NCBI GenBank assembly: GCA_034211275.1
Contig: JAXHTF010000028.1
Location: forward strand, 1-51,566
Source of the DNA: Acidobacteriota bacterium
GTDB lineage: Bacteria > Acidobacteriota > Thermoanaerobaculia > Multivoradales > JAHZIX01
Direction of reading: 5' to 3'
DNA: 51,566 nt
Below the pieces are notes generated by a model that was given only the letters and a program-made list of their open reading frames with translations, was not told where the DNA came from and ran no database searches. Shown piece by piece: positions 47,501 to 51,566 of the stretch. Position numbers and translations under genes: made by a program. Positions within the stretch are counted from its first letter, which is position 1. The number at the start of each line of letters is the position of its first letter.

Positions 47501-50500
47501 AGCACCGCTACCCCAAGACCGCCGGTGACCGCTGGACCCTGCTCTCGGCACCGGGCTTCGACGCCTCGGTGTGGGAGATCTGGCCCGCCCTCGCCGCCGG
47601 CGCCGCCCTGGTGGTGGTTCCCGACGAGCTGCGTCTCGATTCCCAGCGGCTGCTGCCGTGGCTGCGGGAGCAGGGGATCACCGGCACCTTCCTGCCGACG
47701 CCGCTGGCGGAGGCGGTGCTGGCTGAGGCGACGCTGTCAGAGCAGTGGGGACCGGGCTCCTCCCTCCGCTACCTGCTCACCGGTGGCGATCGCCTGCGCC
47801 GCACCGTTCCGGCGGGCCTTGCCTTCCAATTCATCAACCACTACGGCCCCACCGAGACCACGGTGGTGGCCACCGGCATGGATCTGCCCGCCGGCGGTGC
47901 CCTCTCCGAATCCGCTGCGCGACCGGGACCGCCGCCCATCGGCCGCCCGGTACTGCATCTGCGGGCCTATGTTCTCGACCGCCGCCAGCGGCCGCTGCTC
48001 GCCGGCGTGCCCGGCGAGCTATGCCTGAGCGGAGCCACCCTCGCCCGCGGCTATCTGGACCGCCCCGCCCTCACCGCCGCCGCCTTCTGCCCGGATCCCT
48101 TCGCTCCGGAAGCGGGGGCGCGGCTCTATCGCACCGGCGACCTGGTGCGCCACCTGCACGACGGCAATCTCGAATTCCTCGGCCGCATCGACCACCAGGT
48201 CAAGGTGCGGGGCTTCCGCATCGAGCTGGGGGAGATCGAGGCGGTCCTCCGCGCCCACCCGGCGGTGGCCGAGGCGGTGGTGACGGCCCCCGGCGAGGGC
48301 GAAGGGCGCCGCCTGGTGGCGCACCTGGTGGCAGCTCTAGCCGACGAAGACGATGCCGAGACCTCGGTGACCGCGGAGGAGCTCAAGACCTTCCTCCGCC
48401 GCTCCCTGCCGGAGCACATGGTCCCCAGCGCCTTCGACCGCCTGGAGCACTTGCCCCTGACCTCCAACGGCAAGGTGGACCGCCGGCAGCTGGAGGCTCG
48501 GGCGCGGGATCTGGAGCTCGAGGCCGCTGGGCTTGGCGCGGAAGGAGCGATGCGCCCGCCGGCCCCGGGCCTGGAAACAGCGCTGGCAGAGATCTACCGC
48601 CGGGTGCTGGAGGTGGAGAGGGTGTCTGCGACGGCGAGCTTCTTCGAGCTCGGCGGCCACTCGCTGCTGGCCACCCGGGTGGTCTCCCAGGTGCGTCAGG
48701 CTCTCGGGGTGGAGCTGCCCCTGCGCCAGCTCTTCGAGACCCCGACGGTGGAGCAGCTGGCGCGGGTGGTGGCGGAGCTGGAGACCACCGACGAGGACGA
48801 GCTGCGACCTGGCCTTGCCCCGGCCACCGGTGCCCCGCTCTCCTTCGCCCAGCAGCGGCTGTGGTTCCTCGATCAACTGGAGACCTCCAGCGCTCTCTAC
48901 AACATCCCGCTGGCGCTGGAGCTGCGGGGGCGGTTGGAGCCGTCGGCGCTGGCCTGGAGCCTGGGCCGCATCCTCGAGCGTCACCACGCGCTGCGCACCC
49001 GATTCCCGGGAGAAGAGTCCAGCGAGGATCCGGTACAGGAGCTGGCGGAGGCTCCGGGCCGCTGGATCGCGCTGCCGGCGGTGGATCTGTCGGGCTTGGG
49101 AGGTGCGGAGCAGGAGCTGCAGCGCCCGTCGGAATCGTGGCGACCAGCGCTGGAGGGGCTGGCGCGGCAGGAGGCCGGTGCACCCTTCGATCTCGCCGAC
49201 GGGCCGGTGCTGCGTTGCCGGCTGGTGCGCTTGGCGCCGGAGCACCACGCTCTGCTGGTGACGGTGCACCACATCGCCGCTGACGGCTGGTCGTTGGGGG
49301 TCCTGCTGGAAGAGCTTTCGGCGCTCTACTCGGCGCGGCTTGCGGGGCGGCCTTCGCCGCTGGCGCCGCTGCCGGTGCAATACGCCGACTTCGCGGTGTG
49401 GCAGCGGCGCAGGCTGACGGAAGAACGGTTGGAGGCGGAGGTGGTCTGGTGGCGGCAGCAGCTGGCCGGAGCGCCGCCGGTGCTCGAGCTGCCGCTGGAT
49501 CGCCCGCGGACCTCCCGGCGCCGGTACCTAGGCGGCCGGGTACGATTCCGCTGGGACGCCGAGCTGACGGCGGGGCTGGCTCGCCTGGCGCGGGAGCGGG
49601 ACGCGACCCTCTTCATGGTCCTGCTGGCAGTCTTCGACAGCCTGCTGAGCCGTCTCGTCGGGGGCACCGACGTGGTGGTTGGGACGCCGGTGGCGGGGCG
49701 CACGGCGACGGCGGTGGAGAAGCTCATCGGCTTCTTCGTCAACACCCTGACGCTGCGGGTGGATTTGGGGCCGGAGTATGGGAAGTCAGAGGGAGACAGG
49801 AAGCCGGATGCGGTCGGCGCGCGGGAACCGACCTTCGCCGAGGTGTTGGAGCGCACCCGCCGCTCGGCGCTGGCGGCCTACGACCACCAGGAGGTGCCCT
49901 TCGAGCGTCTGGTGGAAGCCTTGGCTCCGGAGCGGGATTTGAGCCACACGCCCCTCTTCCAGGTTCTCTTCCAGCTACAGAACACGCCGCTGACCTCCTT
50001 CCGGCTGCCGTGCCTCGAAGCCTCGCCGCTGTGGGGGGAGACGGGGGTGGCGAAATTCGATTGGACTTTGTCTTTCAGGGAGACGGGGTCTTTCAGGGAG
50101 ACGGGGTCGCTACGGCAGACGGGCAGCGAGCTGGAAGGTTCCTTGGAGTATGACCGGGAGCTCTTCGACGCCACCACGGCGCAGCGGGTGGTGGGCTGGT
50201 ACGAGGTGCTGGCGCGGTCGGCGGTGGCCGGCCCGGATGCGGCGGTGGGAGAGCTGGAGATGCTCAGCCCCGCCCAGCGCCAACAGCTGCTGCTGGAATG
50301 GACGGGGATGTGGGGCCGCGAGGCGGGACCGGAGGGCCTGCACCAGCTCTTCGAGGCGCGGGCCCGGCAGCACCCGGATCGGCCGGCGGTGACCGATGGA
50401 TCCGGAAGCCATGGAGCTGGAGGCTGGTGGAGCTACGGCGAGCTGCTGGCGGCGTCCCGCCGGGTGGCGGCCTACCTGCAGGGCTTGGGTTTGGCTCCGG

Positions 50501-51566
50501 AGAGCCGGATCGGCGTTTTCCTGCCCCGGGACCGGCGCCTAGTGTCCTCGCTGCTGGGAATCCTGGGTGCCGGGGGTGCCTACGTGCCGCTGGACCCGGA
50601 GTATCCGGAGGAGCGGCTGCGCCAGGTCTTGGACGACGCCGGCGTCCGGGCGGTGCTGACCACCGGCAAGCTGGCGCCGCGGCTGCCTTCTGCTGAGGAG
50701 TCCGCCACGAATGCGCGGCGGATCACCCTGGAAGAGGTGGAGGCGGCCTCGCTGGAGATAGAAGGAGCCTTCCAGGCGCCGGTCTCGCCGCAGCAGCTGG
50801 CGTACCTGATCTACACCTCCGGCTCCACGGGAGTTCCCAAGGGAGTGGCGCTGAGCCACGGCGCGGCGGTGACGCTGATGCATTGGGCCCGGGGCTACTT
50901 TGACGACGAGGAGCTGTCGGGGGTCTACGCCGGGACCTCCATGAGCTTCGACCTGTCGGTCTACGAGCTCTTCGCTCCCCTGAGCTGGGGCGGCTCGGTG
51001 ATCGTCGGCCGGGATGCGCTGGAGCTGGCGAACCATCCGGTGCGGGACTCGGTGCGGCTGGTCAATACCGTGCCCTCGGCGGCGGAGGCGCTGGTGGGGG
51101 CGGGGGCGCTGCCGGCGTCGGTGAGGACGGTGAATCTGGCCGGAGAGGCGCTGCCGCGGCCGGTGGCGGACGCCCTTTATGGTCTCGGCACCGTGCGCCG
51201 GGTGAACAATCTCTACGGCCCGTCGGAGGATACGACCTATTCCACCGGCGGTCCGGTGCCGGCGGGAGCGGCCTCGGCGCCGACCCTGGGGCGGGGAGTG
51301 GACCGCACGCGGGTCTACGTGATGGACCGCTGCAGCGTTCTGCCGGTGCGTCCGGCGCCGCCGGGAGCGGTGGGGGAGATCTGTCTGGCCAGCGAGAGCC
51401 TGGCCCGGGGCTATTGGAATCGTCCGGCGCAGACGGCGGCGGTCTTCCTGCCGGATGGTCTGGGCACCTCCCCGGAGCAAGCACCCGGGCAGCGGCTCTA
51501 CCGCACCGGCGACCTGGGTCGCTGGACGGTGACGGGGGAGCTGGAGTTCCGCGGCCGCCGGGACCA
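33448..51566 (+). CDS. Giant lipopeptide NRPS, FAAL-ACP-(C-A-T)x4-C-A, open at window edge
   Basis: One frame starts at TTG 33448 (GGAGGGG site 7 nt before) and stays open to the edge, about 6,039 codons. I checked the frame at core motifs of every module (37534, 40792, 44059, 47410, 50800, 51541) and all are in phase. It begins with a fatty-acyl-AMP ligase and ACP. Four complete C-A-T modules and a fifth C and A follow, cut before the end of A5. No epimerase, methyltransferase or ketoreductase domain is inserted. The product would be a fatty-acyl peptide of at least five residues. Carrier serines lie at ~644 (ACP), 1764, 2855, 3951 and 5072; the C-domain HHxxxD motifs at ~842, 1953, 3048, 4158 and 5274. 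It is the third gene of a co-directional set with sbnA and the oxygenase. Release domain and exporter are outside the window. Confidence 0.95.
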   Translation, partial: MQPSAPQSLDRCSTLVEVLRHWAQQAPGRVAYTFLGDSGEEASLTYGELDVAARRLAAELAARGLRGERALLLYPPGLDFVVAFLACLYSGAVAVPAYPPRTNKAQPRLRAIVRDAAPAVALTVEAIEQRSREAVGAYIAELAAVPWISTDGLPDPSPVPALEELPALEDLPAPEDLAFLQYTSGSTAAPKGVMVRHANILHNEEMIRRAFGHEKDSMVVGWLPMYHDMGLIGNVLQPLYCGTSCVLMSPVSFLRKPIRWLDAISRFGATTSGGPNFAYELCCDRITEEQRAALDLSRWRVAFNGAEPVRADTLERFARTFADCGFRREAFYPCYGLAEATLFVTGGRPGEPVETATVDPAELEQDRAVELPPGAPGGRELVSCGEPWAGQTVAIVDPRDDRAQETDELAPGEIGEIWLQGPSVTAGYWRREEATAADFGARLGDRGPFLRTGDLGFLRGGRLYVTGRLKDLIIIRGRNHYPQDVELTAERAHGALRPGSGAAFSIDADGEERLVLVHDIERRREAEAAEAAAAVREAVAESHEVQLHELVLVRAGTVPKTSSGKVQRRRTRELYLRDELLVIHREGISSGAGEQPRGAEEQPSPSVAGGALTEHLRSLVAELIGAPVERVDPAVPLTRLGLDSLAAVELEARLEAELGATFSWARLLEGATLEEMAHEVAAALAGTRPMSPPAGVEEIPDLDAAQRQELRLHGLSHGQRALWFVDRLDPQAAAYNLAFVARVEAAALDPAALERALQAVIDRHEALRTAFVSSSGEPRRQVQAAVRPDLVEADASRLSEEELRAELQREALRPFDLGRPPLLRLRLWRDAEGGCRLQLVVHHLVADFWSLALLVRDLETAYQRAAATGDGTRAPAGGAEPPPGFGEFIVRERRMLAGPRGAELWRYWSQRLAGELPVLDLATDRRRPAAQSFEGGELRRILSQPAAAVVSREEQRGVTPFTTLVTVFATLLLRYTGEREVMVGTPTAGRLSFGGADLADTMGYFVSPVPLRLAPPLNAPLEGALDALRKVLAQDLTHGEMPLPLLAERLQIRREAGRQPLFQVLFTFQATPPGSSSALPAFALGSAGARVPFAGLELVSEAPGERPAQFDLSLMAGFVGDRLRVSWQYNRRLFDRTTVVRWADQFEALLAAAGDREAPGPRSLGRLPLLSPAQRWQLLGEWNHTPPVLPGGHLAALFEGQVRRTPEATAVVYSRPGGDAPVARLTFAELDRWATAVARRLRPLGVGPDVPVALCLERSPEMLAAVLGVLKAGGAYVPLDPGYPAQRNAYILRDCAAPVLLTQRSLLDGAAWEVPPETGEDAGTAREGLEQDLRVLAVDQLVAGSQEEAPEDEGPAPGPGNLAYVIYTSGSTGKPKGVEVEHRSVLALVQWVRRTFDGEELSGVLASTSLCFDLSVFELFGTWGAGGAVVLSQNLLQLPELPSASQVSLINTVPSALQELLSLAGLPPAVRTVVLCGEPLDWGLVARVRAQPQVRRIFNLYGPSEDTVYSTEAELGGRGPWSDLTPSIGRPLHGTRTLLLDRRGEAVPVGGIGEIHLGGAGLARGYRRLPKRTAQAFVPDPFAGTPLGGPPGARLYRTGDLARQGGAGEMAFLGRVDHQVKVRGFRVEPGEVEAVLVGHPAVAQAAVVVRRDAGGHLQLVAYGVPAASASEVPEQELASELKGWLAERLPHYLVPGALIILERIPTLPNGKLDRSALPAPEVSSASEAALDGPLERTVGGIWCEVLGRPSVGGDEDFFEIGGHSLLAARVVARLREALGVELPLSILFQHPTVARLAAAVEQAGAGATTSLEPVPRDGRPLPLSFAQERLWFLHQLQPTVPVYNVAGRLRLYGALEAGALERALLRVMERHESLRTVFPMVAERPVQEIQPPPDRLLAHADLSGLAEGERLEEARRQAREEAREPFDLEAGPLFRATLLRLGPEEHHLILVLHHLICDGWSLELMVRELSSVYRAFAAGDPSPLPVPAVHYADYAVWQRRWLQGEVLDSQLELWRRRLEGAPLHLELPTDHPRPPLPSADGAWLEPRFDSALVRSAEAAAARRGTTLFPLLFAAFLLLLHRLTGRRDLLVGVPVAVRPQVSTEDMVGLFINTLVLRGEVADRPSGEAEVSGQLGAEELLERLQASLEEAFAHRDLPFEKLVEALQPRRNLAAAPLVQVLFGLQEAPQRVFDVPGLSGRFDGLDTGTAKFDLNFGLLRDEDGLRGILEYRWDLFDATTVERWGGHFETLLAGLVEALEQAPGTPATALSPFTAAQRQQLLVEWQGSKDGEGAEADSPAQASMADLVFAELQRSPQRPVLVAGEERWSAERLATTAETLAQALLRLGAGPETVVAVGGQRTPALMVALLAVLRTGAAYLPLDPAYPAERLAFMLEDSGARWVLTDGSVSLKAGLPAGLPALRLAPDGSLESEKETGGPAVAPHRPRPDNLAYVIYTSGSTGRPKGVGITQGAAAALCRWTRETWSSEELDGVLAATSICFDLSVYELFATLAAGGRVILAENALELPRLAAANEVTLVNTVPSVLAELLRHGPLPSSVRAVNLAGEALPAALVRQIEELPSEPQDRIRVSNLYGPSEDTTYSTGARVDGTGSGTQTGAEPAVPAIGRPLPGTRAYLVDRQLQPVPLGAAGQLALAGGGLARGYLGRPGRTAESFVPDPFCAGSEGGGRLYLTGDLARHRRDGQLEYLGRLDHQIKVRGFRIEVAEIEAVLTADPAIRQAAVVARGSGGSAGLVAYVVAAPGASVPSSRQLQERLRRQLPEAFIPGAIVALEQLPQTPSGKLDRRALPAPERLERDLETRYRAPATPAEEVLAGIFSEVLGVATVGAEDSFFELGGHSLLATQALARICRAFELDLPLQILFEESTVAGLAARLEGLRREPGEALPELRPGLAGEQPPLSFGQERLWFLDQLDPGSPRYNMAAALALHGELDASALSRALVAVMARHGVLRSRFPSAAGRPRVVLGTDEGGTVPVVDLSGLPQVGDLRRGVAQGLAVATAGHRFDLESGPLLQIRLFRLVPGEHLLALALHHIVADGWSVGLLLGDLGRAYGALSAGEEPAWDLLPVTYGDYAAWQRRWLDGGVLDRQLAVWRRRLDGAPATIDLPFDRPRERSSGPRLGGRRPWRLPESEYRALEAAAAELEATPFMVLLAALLTLLGRYSGQRDLTVGTPVAGRRLPATEDLVGLFVNTLVLRGDLTGRPTFGELVARVRRVALEAYSHQDLPFERLVEELAPERTLHQTPLFQVLLVLQNQAAAAPALGDLEVEVVPVFGGEAKFDLTLSCTRESAAEGGRPTEEGLAGVLDYDAGLFDATTAERLGRHLRALLRAAVATPQQVAEELPLMAAAERHQLTVEYNDTFQAELVGAGAAGAGAFAGESLFTLLSRRAQRHPRRAAVVFGEESWSYGELMARAGKIARHLVASGVAPEEPVGLCFHRGLQAYAALWGILGAGAAVVPLDPEHPVERLREVSEAAGMARVLCEPATRDRLPAGLSAHLPEQTLPEAPAALPDPAAGRPERLAYVLFTSGSTGKPKGVMVSQGAVLNLYRALQRKIYSGLDAAGPDEGPIEGLRVAVNAPLTFDASVKQWIQLLGGHTLYPVPEELRREPAKLSRWLAEARVEVFDTTPLLLRALAEAGLPLMPASAEPATPERVLIGGEAVDGELWRRLAAAGDRFVNVYGPTETTVDATAEFCADSPQTPTLGLPLANVRTHVLDVGGEPVPLTAAGQLHIGGAGLARGYLGAPALTAAAFRPDAFGARPGGRLYATGDLARVRRDGRLEFLGRVDHQVKVRGYRIELGEIEAALLEHPRVRAAAVALASGAEGGPGRLAAYVVAAEGEAGGAPWGNELREFLGRRLPEYMVPAVFVELSELPRTAHGKLDRKALPALPEGVGEDGYTGPRNSVEGVLAEIWSDLLGLPRVSIHAGFFELGGHSLLAAQALARVRAAFEVELPLREIFEAPTVAELARRVEERRGTAILPPLVAAGGGDGAPLSFAQERMWLLHELDPDSPAYNIPALVTLQGPLSVAALAAAFREIVARHEVLRTVFVSRGPVSGGAGDDEPARQRVLPTPELGEQPGAAVAGWRYLALTHLEAPRREAAARELEQQEARRPFDLRRGPLLRMLLLKLGAERYRLLVNAHHIVLDGWSLGLLIGELGSLYEIHRQGRRPPTAASPEIAPSKVGALPAPAIQYGDFARWQRDYLDAERQVELAAFWRRELAGIPQVLDLPADRSAAVRGVEDDQGILVRGFFPVPLVDALESLARRRDVTLYMVLMAVFQAFLQRLSGQPRFLVGMPLAGRHRLETEGLMGFLVNLLPVPADLGDDPSTAALLPRLREMLLRIDAHQDLPFERIVEAVAPRRSGHHTPLVQAVLALQNLPLPELELGDLRLSAEEVHTGTAKFDLSLVLHPSGGGLEVWLEARRGLFEVTTVERFLGHYRRLLEQVVERPAEALSRLDGLSPAQRHQLLREWAGVGEPPPPALGNHATELLRRIRRAAALDPQAPAVLEEHATLSYGELHRWAQDLRRRLEAQGMGPESLVGLCAHRSGALVAGALAILETGAAYVPLDPSYPAERLGMMIADSKIRVVLGEAGALPSLPADHGTKIVELTLPADGTVEGAQEELEDPLPPTEPGHLAYVIYTSGSTGRPKGTAIELRHLQQLVDWHQHRYPKTAGDRWTLLSAPGFDASVWEIWPALAAGAALVVVPDELRLDSQRLLPWLREQGITGTFLPTPLAEAVLAEATLSEQWGPGSSLRYLLTGGDRLRRTVPAGLAFQFINHYGPTETTVVATGMDLPAGGALSESAARPGPPPIGRPVLHLRAYVLDRRQRPLLAGVPGELCLSGATLARGYLDRPALTAAAFCPDPFAPEAGARLYRTGDLVRHLHDGNLEFLGRIDHQVKVRGFRIELGEIEAVLRAHPAVAEAVVTAPGEGEGRRLVAHLVAALADEDDAETSVTAEELKTFLRRSLPEHMVPSAFDRLEHLPLTSNGKVDRRQLEARARDLELEAAGLGAEGAMRPPAPGLETALAEIYRRVLEVERVSATASFFELGGHSLLATRVVSQVRQALGVELPLRQLFETPTVEQLARVVAELETTDEDELRPGLAPATGAPLSFAQQRLWFLDQLETSSALYNIPLALELRGRLEPSALAWSLGRILERHHALRTRFPGEESSEDPVQELAEAPGRWIALPAVDLSGLGGAEQELQRPSESWRPALEGLARQEAGAPFDLADGPVLRCRLVRLAPEHHALLVTVHHIAADGWSLGVLLEELSALYSARLAGRPSPLAPLPVQYADFAVWQRRRLTEERLEAEVVWWRQQLAGAPPVLELPLDRPRTSRRRYLGGRVRFRWDAELTAGLARLARERDATLFMVLLAVFDSLLSRLVGGTDVVVGTPVAGRTATAVEKLIGFFVNTLTLRVDLGPEYGKSEGDRKPDAVGAREPTFAEVLERTRRSALAAYDHQEVPFERLVEALAPERDLSHTPLFQVLFQLQNTPLTSFRLPCLEASPLWGETGVAKFDWTLSFRETGSFRETGSLRQTGSELEGSLEYDRELFDATTAQRVVGWYEVLARSAVAGPDAAVGELEMLSPAQRQQLLLEWTGMWGREAGPEGLHQLFEARARQHPDRPAVTDGSGSHGAGGWWSYGELLAASRRVAAYLQGLGLAPESRIGVFLPRDRRLVSSLLGILGAGGAYVPLDPEYPEERLRQVLDDAGVRAVLTTGKLAPRLPSAEESATNARRITLEEVEAASLEIEGAFQAPVSPQQLAYLIYTSGSTGVPKGVALSHGAAVTLMHWARGYFDDEELSGVYAGTSMSFDLSVYELFAPLSWGGSVIVGRDALELANHPVRDSVRLVNTVPSAAEALVGAGALPASVRTVNLAGEALPRPVADALYGLGTVRRVNNLYGPSEDTTYSTGGPVPAGAASAPTLGRGVDRTRVYVMDRCSVLPVRPAPPGAVGEICLASESLARGYWNRPAQTAAVFLPDGLGTSPEQAPGQRLYRTGDLGRWTVTGELEFRGRRD
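35575..38860 (+). other. NRPS module 1: C-A-T
   Basis: The C domain has HHLVADFWS in place of the usual HHxxxDGWS, a variant I associate with C domains that accept acyl chains after FAAL units. In A, YTSGSTGKPKG, LYRTGDL and NGKLDR are intact. Residues aligned by eye to the GrsA specificity positions read about DLFNVCLVY, which I cannot assign. T carries IGGHSLL with its serine at 38737-38739. Confidence 0.88.
38905..42125 (+). other. NRPS module 2: C-A-T
   Basis: C has HHLICDGWS. A has YTSGSTGRPKG. Specificity residues read DLYNNALTY, close to the published second alanine signature DLFNNALTY, so Ala or an Ala-like residue such as diaminopropionate is possible. T has LGGHSLL with its serine at 42010-42012. 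Module 5 has the same signature. Confidence 0.88.
42190..45410 (+). other. NRPS module 3: C-A-T, predicted Glu
   Basis: C has HHIVADGWS. A reads FTSGSTGKPKG, and its specificity residues align as DAKDLGVVD. That equals the glutamate signature known from surfactin synthetase module 1. T has LGGHSLL, serine at 45298-45300. This is the most secure substrate call in the gene. Confidence 0.88.
45470..48770 (+). other. NRPS module 4: C-A-T, predicted Leu-like
   Basis: C has HHIVLDGWS. A has YTSGSTGRPKG and FDASVWEIW. Specificity residues read DAWFLGHVV, one position from a common leucine signature (DAWFLGNVV). T has LGGHSLL with serine at 48661-48663. Confidence 0.85.
48835..51566 (+). other. NRPS module 5: C and partial A
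   Basis: C has HHIAADGWS and a short in-frame tandem repeat near its end. A reads YTSGSTGVPKG and is cut by the window just after LYRTGDLGRW. Specificity residues read DLYNNALTY, identical to module 2, so the same substrate is expected. Confidence 0.85.
50071..50106 (+). repeat. 18-bp in-frame tandem repeat in the module 5 C domain
   Basis: Two identical 18-bp units (50071-50088 and 50089-50106) encode SFRETG twice. A third, diverged unit (50107-50124) encodes SLRQTG. The repeats lie where the other C domains have the single FDLTLS-type strand, so this is a local hexapeptide expansion. Confidence 0.85.

Overview
The window is high-GC DNA from a Gram-negative (two-membrane) bacterium, most likely an Acidobacteriota member. 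The best lineage clue is a secreted protein of the VWFA-related Acidobacterial family (8861-10003). A TamA/TamB pair indicates an outer membrane. Long antisense open frames throughout are the usual side effect of strong third-position GC bias.

Layout. (1) 1-5908: the C-terminal part of an MFS transporter, convergent with a small nonribosomal peptide synthetase (NRPS) on the minus strand (A-T-C-A-T, no thioesterase). (2) 6158-10207: an RlmI-like rRNA methyltransferase with a terminator, then an accessory patch holding a REP-associated tyrosine transposase, five copies of a short palindrome-containing repeat (GGGACCCAAGTGTTG core) and the VWFA protein. (3) 10221-23683: a housekeeping block. It contains two tRNA-Val genes, thrS, rpmI-rplT-pheS-pheT (without infC in its usual place), a ZapB-like coiled-coil gene, zapA, a candidate 6S RNA, rny (its Shine-Dalgarno buried in a hairpin), ymdB, a Trm112-like gene, an O-antigen-ligase-like gene, a REP doublet, tlyA and nadK. 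(4) 23752-30869: tamB and a TamA/BamA-family gene with about seven POTRA-like repeats. (5) 31179-51566: a lipopeptide locus in one direction. It holds an SbnA-like enzyme (2,3-diaminopropionate pathway), a TauD/SyrP-like Fe(II)/2-oxoglutarate oxygenase, and one giant NRPS gene that stays open for more than 6,000 codons to the window edge.

The giant NRPS reads FAAL-ACP-(C-A-T)x4-C-A(partial). The FAAL would activate a fatty acid and load it on the first carrier. The first condensation domain would join it to residue 1, giving an N-acylated peptide. Specificity residues read by eye suggest position 3 is Glu (DAKDLGVVD), position 4 is Leu-like (DAWFLGHVV), and positions 2 and 5 share one signature (DLYNNALTY, close to a published Ala signature). 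The SbnA and oxygenase genes next door suggest a diaminopropionate-type or hydroxylated residue. Termination, export and any SbnB partner lie beyond the window. This uncharacterised lipopeptide locus is the most interesting system here, followed by the two repeat families and the RNA elements around zapA-rny.
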